From Actinomycetota bacterium (GTDB lineage: Bacteria > Actinomycetota > Actinomycetes > Propionibacteriales > Propionibacteriaceae), in NCBI GenBank assembly GCA_020161015.1, contig JAIUOT010000063.1, positions 1 to 64,000 of the forward strand: DNA of 64,000 nt. Direction: 5' to 3'. Made by a program: the position numbers and the translations under genes. Under the pieces are notes generated by a model. It had not been told where the DNA came from and made no database searches. It saw only the letters and a list, made by a program, of their open reading frames with translations. Of the stretch, positions 27,236 to 34,191 are shown one piece after another (the first letter of the stretch is position 1; each line of letters starts with the position of its first letter).

Positions 27236-27955
27236 GTGGCAGGTACTCCGGTGGGTGAGAATCCCGTGGTCAGCGCGCTCTCCCGACGGGCGAGGGGCGG
27301 GGGCTCCGACCCGCTGCTCACCTGGTACCGCCCCGAGTCCGGCGCGCGCACCGAGCTGAGCGTGCGCACGGTCGCCAACTGGGTGGACAAGACGGCCAAC
27401 CTCCTGGAGGAGCTCGGTGCGGAGGGTGCGGTCGCCGGCCCGGTGAGCGCAGCCCACCCCGGCCACTGGATGAGCCTGGTGTGGCCGCTGGCGGCCTGGC
27501 AGCGGGGACTGGCCTACGTCGCCGGAGCGCCGGACGCCACGTGCGAGGTGGTGGTCACCGGCCCCGAGGACCCCCGCGCACACGCCGGGCTGACCACCCT
27601 CGCCTGCTCGCTGCACCCCCTCGGCTTGGGCCTGCGCGGGCCGGTTGACGGCGTCCTCGACTTCAGCACGGAGGCACTCGCCCAGCCCGACGCGCACGCC
27701 GCCGTGGCCGTGCCCGCGTCCGCCCTCGCCTGGTCCGGCGACGGGAGTGCCCGCAGCCACGGCGACACCGGCCTCGTCGCGCCGCAGGCCGGACGCGTGC
27801 TGGTGCGCCCGTCGACCGCGTGGGAGACGCTGGCCTCCGCGCTCCTCGGGCCGGTGCTCGGCGGCGGCTCCGCGGTCGTGGTGGAGGGCCCGGTGGAGCC
27901 GGACGCGCTGGCACGGATCGTCGCTGCCGAGCGGACCACCGGCGCGGTGGCATGA
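27236..27955 (+). CDS. TIGR03089 family protein
   Basis: 239 residues from GTG 27236. Its first part resembles the N-terminus of AMP-binding ligases (PLLTWYRPESGARTELSVRTVANWVDKTANLL), but the protein is far too short to be an adenylating enzyme and lacks the AMP-binding P loop. This truncated ligase-like layout is the definition of the TIGR03089 family, which sits beside LCP genes in actinobacteria (Rv3268). Its role is unknown. It is directly followed by the beta-lactamase-like lipoprotein gene, with overlapping ATGATGA start/stop codons as a possible coupling signal. Confidence 0.85.
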   Translation: MAGTPVGENPVVSALSRRARGGGSDPLLTWYRPESGARTELSVRTVANWVDKTANLLEELGAEGAVAGPVSAAHPGHWMSLVWPLAAWQRGLAYVAGAPDATCEVVVTGPEDPRAHAGLTTLACSLHPLGLGLRGPVDGVLDFSTEALAQPDAHAAVAVPASALAWSGDGSARSHGDTGLVAPQAGRVLVRPSTAWETLASALLGPVLGGGSAVVVEGPVEPDALARIVAAERTTGAVA

Positions 27956-27990
27956 TGACCAGCGCCACTCCCCTACCCGACGGAGGCCGC

Positions 27991-28845
27991 ATGCTCTCGC
28001 GCCGCACCCTGCTCACCCGCGTGGGGCTGGCGACCGCCGGCGCGGGCGCCGCGTCCCTGCTCGCCGCGTGCGGCGGGCCGTCCATCGCCCGCCCGACCGC
28101 CTCCCCGACCGGGTCCCTGCCCGACCAGCTGGACGACGTGCTCGCCACGATCGCCGACGGCAACCAGGCGTTCGGGGTGTACGTCGAGGACGTCCGCAGC
28201 GGCGGCACCTACAGCTTCCACGGCGACTACGCCAGCCAGAGCGCGTCCATGGCCAAGCCGATGATCGTGTGCATGGCACTGCGCAAGGCGCGCGCCGACG
28301 GCGGGACGCTGAGTCCCGAGAACGTCGCACACGCGCAGAAGGCCATCCGCAACTCCGACAACGACGCGGCCACGGCGCTGTGGACCTACGCCGGCTACCA
28401 GGGCTACCAGTCGCTGGCCGACGAGCTCGGCATGACCCACACCCACCTGGACGAGAAGAAGTCCGACCAGTGGAGCTGGACCTGGACGACCCCGCAGGAC
28501 CAGGTGCTGCTCGCGCGGACCCTCGCCACGGGCGGCTCCACGGCCCTGACCGACGACGAGTGCCGGTTCGTGTGGGACCTCATGAGCCAGGTGCAGGACG
28601 ACCAGGCCTGGGGGGTCGGCAAGCCCCGGTCCGCGACCGTGTCGGCCCACCTCAAGAACGGCTGGGTCCAGTTCCAGTCCACCGACAACCTGTGGGCGGT
28701 GAACTCGATGGGCGGCGTCCAGGGCGACGGTCGCGACTACCGGATGGCCGTGATGACCCGGGTGGCCGACTTCCCGACCGGCCGCGAGGTCACCAGCGAG
28801 GTCGGCTCCTGGGTGTTCTCGATCCTGGGATCGGGCAAGCTCTGA
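27991..28845 (+). CDS. class A beta-lactamase-like serine hydrolase lipoprotein
   Basis: 284 residues from ATG 27991, chosen for GGAGG at 27982-27986; ATG 27952/27955, overlapping the previous stop, is an alternative. The N-terminus MLSRRTLLTRVGLATAG has a twin-arginine-type SRRTLL motif and ends in the lipobox LLAAC, so it is probably a Tat-exported lipoprotein. Penicillin-recognising motifs are SMAK (Ser-x-x-Lys), SDN in IRNSDNDAATAL, and HLKNGW in place of the usual KTG. Proteins with KNG are common in actinobacteria and may hydrolyse or bind peptidoglycan-like substrates. True beta-lactam resistance is not implied by the sequence. Confidence 0.82.
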   Translation: MLSRRTLLTRVGLATAGAGAASLLAACGGPSIARPTASPTGSLPDQLDDVLATIADGNQAFGVYVEDVRSGGTYSFHGDYASQSASMAKPMIVCMALRKARADGGTLSPENVAHAQKAIRNSDNDAATALWTYAGYQGYQSLADELGMTHTHLDEKKSDQWSWTWTTPQDQVLLARTLATGGSTALTDDECRFVWDLMSQVQDDQAWGVGKPRSATVSAHLKNGWVQFQSTDNLWAVNSMGGVQGDGRDYRMAVMTRVADFPTGREVTSEVGSWVFSILGSGKL

Positions 28846-28881
28846 GCCCACCCCGCATCCCGGGCCGCGGGCCGGGGCGGG

Positions 28882-30369
28882 TCAGCCGCTGACCCTGCAA
28901 ACGCTGTCGAGGTTGTCGGTGTTGGTCTTGCTGGGCTTGCCGCTCTTCGTCCCTGTCGGCTTCGGTGACGCGGTGCCGTCAGCCGGCGCGGAGGTGGACG
29001 CGGACGCGGTCGGCGCGGCGTCCGCGGCCTCGGACTCGGCGATCCGGTCCTTCACCACGGAGCGGATCTTGGCGAAGTCCGGATCCATCGGGACGACCAG
29101 TGGCGGGGTGAAGCTGACAGAGGCCATCGGCAGGCTCTTGCCCTTCACGGCAAGGTCGAGCAGCGTGCCCAGCTCCGAGGTCGGCACGTTGGTGGCGACG
29201 ATCTGCTCGCCGGCCGCGGCGATGTCCTGGAACTTGGTGAGCACCGTCGTCGGGTTGAGCTGGCGCAGCATGGCGTTCATCACGCACTTCTGGCGGATCA
29301 TCCGCTCGTAGTCGGTGGAGTACTCCCGCGAGCGGGCGAACCACAGGGCGTGGAAGCCGTCGAGCTTGACGTTCTTGCCGGGCTCGATCCAGTCGTAGAC
29401 GCCCTTCGGGCCGTGCAGGCTGCCGATCGGCACACGCTTGCCGATGTCGAGCCGGATGCCGCCGACAGCGTTGATCAGCTGCTGGAAGCCCTTCAGGTCG
29501 ATCATCGCCCAGTAGTTGATCTTCAGCCCGAGAGTCTCCTCGATCACGCCCCTGGTGGCCTCGACGCCGGGGTACTTCACGCCGGGGAACAGCTTCTTGT
29601 TCTGCACGGCGAGGGTGTAGACGCCGTTCAGCATGCAGGCGTCGGCGAGGTTCTTGACGTGGCAGAAGTAGCCGTTCGGGTACTTCGCGTGCAGAGGGGA
29701 GTCCGCGGGGAACGGGGCGTGCTGCATGTTGCGCGGGAGGCTGAACAGCACCGTCCGGCCGGTCTCGGCGTCGATGCTCGCGACCGTCATGGAGTCCGGG
29801 CGGAGGCCGGTGCGGTCGGCGCCCGCGTCCCCGCCGAGCAGCAGGACGTTGATCCGTCCGTTCTGCACCTGGGACGTGCCGCCGCCACCGAACACGTTGC
29901 CGAAGAGCTTGGCCTGGGTGCCGAACGCGGAGGACGCCGTCCAGGCGATCGTGCCGCTGGTGAGCGCGAGCGCGAGGGCCACGATTCCGGAGACCCACCG
30001 TCCGGCCGTCGACAGGTGGCGGGGGTTGGCCAGCCACCACGCGTCCAGGAGCAGCAGGATCCAGCCGGCACCGAGCACGGGGGCGACCCACTGCAGGACG
30101 GTGAGCGTGACCGGGTTGGCGTAGAGGCCGATGAGCAGCGCGCGGGCGGGCGTGAGCAGGAGCAGCGCGAGCACCAGCACCGCGACCACGATCGCCAGCC
30201 AGGTGCGGACCGCGACACGGCCGAGGCGGCGCTTGCCGACCGCCAGCTGGGCGGAGCCCGGCAGCACGACCGTCATGCCCATCAGCACGAGGGAGCGGCG
30301 CAATGCGACGCCCTGGCTGCGACGCAGCGGGGACGGCAGTGCCACGCCGGGCTGTGCTGTCGTGGCCAT
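28882..30369 (-). CDS. LytR-CpsA-Psr (LCP) family glycopolymer ligase
   Basis: 495 residues. About four transmembrane segments lie in the first 150 residues, more than the single anchor of classical LCP proteins. The LCP domain follows (about 170-410), with RINVLLLGGDAGADRTGLRPDSMTVAS split across the phosphate-binding core, the Arg-containing SLPRNMQ, and NAVGGIRLDIGKRVPIGS. The tail is Ser/Thr/Pro/Lys-rich and ends with a Cys-bearing DSVCRVSG. LCP enzymes attach lipid-linked glycopolymers to peptidoglycan on the outer face of the membrane. It occupies the position of Rv3267 in M. tuberculosis. A GCAGGAG ribosome-binding site precedes the ATG. Confidence 0.9.
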   Translation of the reverse strand: MATTAQPGVALPSPLRRSQGVALRRSLVLMGMTVVLPGSAQLAVGKRRLGRVAVRTWLAIVVAVLVLALLLLTPARALLIGLYANPVTLTVLQWVAPVLGAGWILLLLDAWWLANPRHLSTAGRWVSGIVALALALTSGTIAWTASSAFGTQAKLFGNVFGGGGTSQVQNGRINVLLLGGDAGADRTGLRPDSMTVASIDAETGRTVLFSLPRNMQHAPFPADSPLHAKYPNGYFCHVKNLADACMLNGVYTLAVQNKKLFPGVKYPGVEATRGVIEETLGLKINYWAMIDLKGFQQLINAVGGIRLDIGKRVPIGSLHGPKGVYDWIEPGKNVKLDGFHALWFARSREYSTDYERMIRQKCVMNAMLRQLNPTTVLTKFQDIAAAGEQIVATNVPTSELGTLLDLAVKGKSLPMASVSFTPPLVVPMDPDFAKIRSVVKDRIAESEAADAAPTASASTSAPADGTASPKPTGTKSGKPSKTNTDNLDSVCRVSG

Positions 30370-30505
30370 GGAACTCCTGCGGGGAAGGCGAGCGGGCTCC
30401 GTCCAGTATTACCGGCCCCACCCAGCGCTCCCGTCAGCCGCGCCGCCGAGCCGCCTCTTCCGGCCGCCCGGGCCCGCCGTCCGGGGCGCCGCCGCTCCCC
30501 CGTCT

Positions 30506-30620
30506 CACCAGCCCCACCCGCCGCGCCGCTCCCCCGCCCCACCAGCCCCCGCCGTGCCGCTCCCCGTCCCACCAGCCCCACCCGTGCCGCTCCCCCGTCC
30601 CACCAGCCCCACCCGCCGCG
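30506..30620. repeat. degenerate tandem repeat, about 30-34 bp unit
   Basis: The motif CACCAGCCCC recurs at 30506, 30540, 30570 and 30601, each followed by a C-rich stretch with GCCGC and CTCCCCCG. Looser copies precede the second palindrome (near 30720 and 30753). The units are C-rich on the plus strand and run directly into the first palindromic element. Confidence 0.65.
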
Positions 30621-30623
30621 CTC

Positions 30624-30681
30624 GCCCCCGAAAGCAACTCCCGCTACCGGAATTCCGGCGGCAAGAGTGACATTCGGGGGC
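30624..30681. repeat. palindromic element, cluster 1 copy A
   Basis: 58-bp near-perfect palindrome. The outer arms are GCCCCCGAA and TTCGGGGGC, the middle is CCGGAATTCCGG at 30647-30658, and AACTC/GAGTG lie between. The centre at 30652.5 is exactly the midpoint of the arms. Confidence 0.85.
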
Positions 30682-30775
30682 AAGCCGGGAGGGACGCTCC
30701 CGCGGCGCCCGCGCCGTCCCACCAGCGTCCACCGCCGAAAATGCCCCCGTCACACCAGCCCCACCCGCCGCGCTC

Positions 30776-30833
30776 GCTCCCGAAGGCAACTCCCGCTACC
30801 GGAATTCCGGCGGCGAGAGTGACATTCGGGGGC
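30776..30833. repeat. palindromic element, cluster 1 copy B
   Basis: 58 bp with the same plan as copy A: GCTCCCGAA left arm (one change), centre CCGGAATTCCGG at 30799-30810, and TTCGGGGGC right arm. The flanking CCACCCGCCGCGCTCG also repeats from copy A, so the repeated unit is longer than the palindrome. Confidence 0.85.
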
Positions 30834-31068
30834 AAGCGGGAGGAGGTCGAGACGAAGCCAGCCGGGCGCCTGCGAGCGCCGTGGCCCCGAGCGGGCGGCG
30901 CGCCCGGCTGTCCCCGCCGGGGTGCTGCCGGTGTGGCCGGGCCGCCGCCGGGCGGGCCTCCGCCAGTCGGCCAAGACCGGATACGGCCAACGATTCGTCC
31001 ACCGACCGGCCCGTAGCTCGCCGCGGGGCTGGGCAGCCCCCGTCCCAGCAGCCCCGCGCGTTGCGCTT

Positions 31069-31126
31069 GCTCCCGAACGGAACTCTCGCTGCCGGTATTT
31101 CGGCGGCAGGAGTTGCGTTCGGGGGC
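31069..31126. repeat. palindromic element, cluster 1 copy C
   Basis: 58 bp with arms GCTCCCGAAC and GTTCGGGGGC. The centre has decayed to CCGGTATTTCGG, and the inner arms are AACTCTCGCTGCC and GGCAGGAGTT. It has the same size and symmetry as copies A and B. Confidence 0.8.
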
Positions 31127-31465
31127 AAACCGGAGGCGAGCGGGAGGGCGGGGGGACGACGGCGGCGAGCCGGGCGGGACGCGTGGGGGACGCGCGCGTA
31201 CGGGATGACCAAGGGCGCGGCTATTTGGGTGACCAACAGCGGGACCAAGGTGCCGTCGGGGGCTGGATCGGCGCTCGGGGATGGGTGAATCTGGTGGTGC
31301 GCCGCAGATGCGGCACAACTCAAGAGGCGAAGTACTCCGTCGCACGCGTCGTCGCACTCCCCCGGCAACGACGCCCCGGACCCCCCACGGGCGCGGCGGG
31401 CAGGACCCCGGGCAGGACCCCCCACCCGGGCCAGATCGGCCGGAGCCGTCCCCCTCCGACTCCGG

Positions 31466-31520
31466 CCACACTTCGGTGTGGTACACCGGCCCCGCTGCAC
31501 GCCGCCGTCGCGGCGGGGCC
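31466..31520 (+). other. two adjacent RNA hairpins in the leader of the zinc-finger gene
   Basis: CCACAC-TTCG-GTGTGG at 31466-31481 is a perfect 6-bp stem with a UUCG tetraloop. It is followed by GGCCCCGC (31488-31495) pairing with GCGGGGCC (31513-31520). They end 38 bp before the ATG at 31559. They could be a leader structure or an intrinsic terminator without a U tract. Confidence 0.5.
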
Positions 31521-31558
31521 GCCTACACCTCCACCACCCCCCGACTGGAGGACCAGAG

Positions 31559-31855
31559 ATGAGCACGATCACCGAGCGCCTGCTGAGCCGCCTCGAGAGC
31601 TGGCTCGACCATCTCGTCGAGCCCGACACCCGCTACGTCTGCGGCGCCTGCGACGACCGCTTCCACACCCGCCTCCAGGGCGTGGAGCACCTGCTGAGGT
31701 TCCACCCCGAGTTCCAGGGCGTCGTCGTGTACGAGTCCGACGATGCCGAGGCCACCGTCGAGGACTGGCGGCCCACGTGGACCAACCGGACGGCCGGCGC
31801 CTCTCTGTGGAGCGCAGAGGACGCCCGTCCGGTCGGCGTCCGGCTCACCGCCTGA
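31559..31855 (+). CDS. C2H2 zinc-finger micro-protein
   Basis: 98 residues from ATG 31559 with GGAGG upstream. Residues 26-49 read as a classic finger: Y26-x-C28-x2-C31-x3-F35-x8-H44-x4-H49. An N-terminal amphipathic helix (1-19) precedes it, and an acidic, Trp-containing segment (about 58-80) follows. There is no signal peptide, so it should be cytosolic. The spacing is that of eukaryotic-type DNA- or RNA-binding fingers, which are rare in bacteria; Ros/MucR-type proteins have a different spacing. No family name is recalled. It lies alone between the repeat spacer and the convergent dacB-like gene. Confidence 0.75.
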   Translation: MSTITERLLSRLESWLDHLVEPDTRYVCGACDDRFHTRLQGVEHLLRFHPEFQGVVVYESDDAEATVEDWRPTWTNRTAGASLWSAEDARPVGVRLTA

Positions 31856-31910
31856 CCCCCGGACGCCCTGCGCGGGCCCAGCCGCGCTCCAGGGTTCAGC
31901 GGCCCAGGGT

Positions 31911-33299
31911 TCAGCGGCAGCCGCACCCGGCGATCACGGCCGCCTCACGGTCGAGCCAGTCGTAGACCCGGTAGTAGCTGGTGGCCTTGTTGCCCAACTC
32001 GGCGAACACCAGCAGCGCGCCGTCCGCGGTGGTCACGTAGCCGGCGAGCCCGGCGAGCCCGCTGAGCGTCCCTGTCTTGGCGTGGACGACGTGCCGCCCG
32101 GCGGCCTCGGACCGGTCGTCGAACCTGTGCCTGAGGGTGCCGGACTCCGCGGCCACCGGCAGTCCGCCGATGACCGGGGCGAACCGGTCCTCCGCGAGCG
32201 CGAGCCGGACGGCGGCCGCCAGCGCCGCGGGCGCGAGCCGGCTGCCCGGAGCGAGCCCGCTGCCGTCCAGGATCCGCTGCCCGGTGACCCACAGGCCGCT
32301 GTCCGCCGCCCACGCCGTCACGTTCGCCGCGGCGCCGGTGAAGCTCCCCGCCCGCCCGTTGGCGAGCGCGGCGTGCCGCGAGAGCGTCTCCGCGGCCACG
32401 TTGTCGCTGAGCAGCAGGGTGCGGTGGACGATCCGGGCGGTGGTGGTGGACGTGACCCGGGCCAGCTCTGTCGCCCCCGCGGGCGCGGTGGCGGGCAGGA
32501 TGGAGGTGACGGTGATGCCCGCGGCGCGCAGCCGTGCGGCGAAGGCCTTGGCCGCGGTCTTCGGCGGGTTGGACGCGGCCCGTCCACCCGACACCTTGCC
32601 GGAGTTGATCTCCAGAGCGGCGACGCGGGCCTCCCAGCCCAGCCACTTCGACTTCCAGTCGGGGCTGAAGGTGGGCCCGGTGAACAACGAGGCGTCGTAG
32701 CGCAGGCCGACGCTGGTGCGTCCGGCTGCCCTGAGCGCGGCAACGGTCGCCGCGGCGAGCTTCTGCAGCGACGCCGTCTTGTACGAGGAGGTGGACGTCT
32801 TGTCGGTGAGCAACGGGTCGCCGCCGCCGACCAGGACGATCCGCTTGCCGTCCGCGTCGACCACCCGCGTGGCGAAGGTGCGCTCGGGCCCCAGTGCGTC
32901 GAGGGCGGCCATCGTGGTGAAGAGCTTCATCGTCGAGGCCGGCGTGAGCGGCGTGCCCGACGAACGGTCGGCGAGCACCTGCCCGTCGGTGGTCGTGACC
33001 ACCACTCCCACCTTCTGGATGCCCTTCGTGGAGACCTTCTTCAGCCGCGCGGTCAGGATGGCGGGATCCGGCAGCGGGGCGTCCGCGGCGAGCGGGACGG
33101 CGAGCGGTGCCGCCGGTGCCACAACGGGGACGGACGCGGGCACGGCGCGCGGCGCGGCCAGGGGCGCGGCGGGCGGCACGACGGCGACCGACGGCGCGAC
33201 CCCGGGCCCGCAGAGCACGACCAGCCCGGCGGCCACGGTGCCGCCCAGCCAGCGCCGGGCGTGACGGGACGAGGGGGACGTGCGATGCCGGGGGGACAT
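31911..33299 (-). CDS. dacB: D-alanyl-D-alanine carboxypeptidase/endopeptidase, PBP4 type (S13)
   Basis: 462 residues from ATG 33299; ATG 33308 is possible. The N-terminus has a hydrophobic export signal (about 17-40) and an Ala/Pro-rich linker. The three penicillin-binding motifs are present in order: STMK in PASTMKLFTT, SDN in LLSDNVAAETLSRH, and KTG in VHAKTGTLSGLAG. S13 enzymes remove the terminal D-Ala and cut cross-links in peptidoglycan outside the cell. The very C-terminus (AAVIAGCGCR) has two Cys. It is convergent with the zinc-finger gene and divergent from the injection-system operon, with 250 bp in between. Confidence 0.92.
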   Translation of the reverse strand: MSPRHRTSPSSRHARRWLGGTVAAGLVVLCGPGVAPSVAVVPPAAPLAAPRAVPASVPVVAPAAPLAVPLAADAPLPDPAILTARLKKVSTKGIQKVGVVVTTTDGQVLADRSSGTPLTPASTMKLFTTMAALDALGPERTFATRVVDADGKRIVLVGGGDPLLTDKTSTSSYKTASLQKLAAATVAALRAAGRTSVGLRYDASLFTGPTFSPDWKSKWLGWEARVAALEINSGKVSGGRAASNPPKTAAKAFAARLRAAGITVTSILPATAPAGATELARVTSTTTARIVHRTLLLSDNVAAETLSRHAALANGRAGSFTGAAANVTAWAADSGLWVTGQRILDGSGLAPGSRLAPAALAAAVRLALAEDRFAPVIGGLPVAAESGTLRHRFDDRSEAAGRHVVHAKTGTLSGLAGLAGYVTTADGALLVFAELGNKATSYYRVYDWLDREAAVIAGCGCR

Positions 33300-33549
33300 G
33301 GGACGCATTCTCCCCCGCCGCGCGGGGACACGCCAGAAGCCGGCCCCACCGACGCCCCGCAGCCTCGACCCCCGGCTGAGGCCGCGCGCCCGGAGCGTCC
33401 CACGGGCCGGGTGATACCTGCGGTGGTTGGGCATTACTACCGCCGCCGCACACCTATCGCCCGCCTCGCGTGCCGCTCTACTGTCCGAAACGCCCACCGT
33501 GTGAGGACATCGCCGTGGAACACGCGAGCACTCCCGTGCTGGGGTCGCC
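33300..33549. promoter_or_regulatory. divergent intergenic region, upstream control region of the injection-system operon
   Basis: 250 bp without a gene between dacB and the first injection-system gene. A relatively AT-rich patch (about 33425-33485, including CATTACTACC and CTCTACTGTCC) probably holds the operon promoter. I could not assign -35 and -10 boxes with confidence. Confidence 0.4.
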
Positions 33550-34188
33550 ATGAGCGCCACCCAGGAGGCTCTGGACGGCCTCGTCACGATCCTGACCGCG
33601 GCGTCCGGGACGGCCGGGCTCCAGCTCGCCCGGCCGGGCCGGCCGCACGACGGCCCCCGTCCCGCCGTCCTCGTCACGCCGCTCTCGCTGGACCGCGTCG
33701 GGCGGTCCCGCCGCGCGGGCGCCCTGCTCGACCTCGAGTTGCGGGTGGCCGTCGAGACGTCCGGAGACGACGTCCTCGGGCTCACCGAGGCGCTCCTGCT
33801 GGCCGCGGAGTCGGTGACGCACACCCGGCTCGAGTCCCTGCCCCAGGACCGCCCCGGCTTCGGGTTCCTGATCGGGCTGCCGGTCAGCGTCGCCGTCCCC
33901 GAGCCGACAGCGCCGCCGGTGGAGCAGGTGGTCGTCGACCTCCAGCCGCTGGTCGCGCTCACCGGCACCGTCGTCGACCCGGACGGCGCCGCCGTCCCCG
34001 GCGCGGAGGTGAGCTCCGGGCTCACCCGGCAGCGGGTCACGACCGACGCGGCCGGCGCGTTCAGCCTGCCCGGGTTGTCGCGTCCCACCACGCTCACCGT
34101 TTCCCGCGGGGCCCGCCGGGCCACCGTCGAGGTGCCCGCGTCACCCACCGGGCTCCGTCTCGTCCTACCCAACCACGAAGGGGGTTGA
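33550..34188 (+). CDS. CIS tail-terminator-like protein (Pvc16/DUF4255-like) with carboxypeptidase-regulatory-like domain
   Basis: 212 residues. Residues 1-130 have the alpha/beta layout of phage tail-terminator-like DUF4255 proteins (LVTPLSLDRVG, LLDLELRVAVETSGDDVLGLTEALLLAAES). Residues about 137-207 are a carboxypeptidase-regulatory-like beta sandwich (LTGTVVDPDGAAVPGAEV, TTDAAGAFSLPGL). This fusion occurs in actinobacterial contractile injection loci. In eCIS particles the family caps the distal end of sheath and tube (Afp16/Pvc16). It is the first gene of the operon, 3 bp ahead of the sheath gene. The assignment leans on context as well as on similarity. Confidence 0.65.
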   Translation: MSATQEALDGLVTILTAASGTAGLQLARPGRPHDGPRPAVLVTPLSLDRVGRSRRAGALLDLELRVAVETSGDDVLGLTEALLLAAESVTHTRLESLPQDRPGFGFLIGLPVSVAVPEPTAPPVEQVVVDLQPLVALTGTVVDPDGAAVPGAEVSSGLTRQRVTTDAAGAFSLPGLSRPTTLTVSRGARRATVEVPASPTGLRLVLPNHEGG

Positions 34189-34191
34189 CCC

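Larger units (their letters stand above)
30370..31558. other. 1.2-kb gene-free, repeat-rich spacer (divergent promoters)
   Basis: No convincing gene is present on either strand; the open frames here are Pro/Arg-rich by-products of GC bias. The spacer holds tandem CACCAG-type repeats, three copies of a 58-bp palindrome and, at its right end, two RNA hairpins. On the left, the minus-strand TAATAC-like patch near 30405-30411 could be the LCP promoter -10. The segment 31205-31288 can encode a 27-residue peptide but shows no ribosome-binding site. Confidence 0.6.

Noticed and set aside
27820-27954. Earlier start for the beta-lactamase-like protein
   Set aside because: Upstream codons overlap the TIGR03089 gene and precede the export signal; ATG 27991 with GGAGG fits better.
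27991-28845. Genuine class A beta-lactamase (resistance gene)
   Set aside because: The KTG motif is replaced by KNG and the context is envelope biosynthesis, so resistance cannot be inferred.
30624-30833. CRISPR or attachment sites
   Set aside because: The elements are palindromes separated by unrelated lengths, without spacer-repeat periodicity; no integrase is present.
30303-31016. Proline-rich open frames across the repeat spacer
   Set aside because: They follow the tandem repeats exactly, lack ribosome-binding sites and change frame identity with every repeat; low-complexity artefacts.
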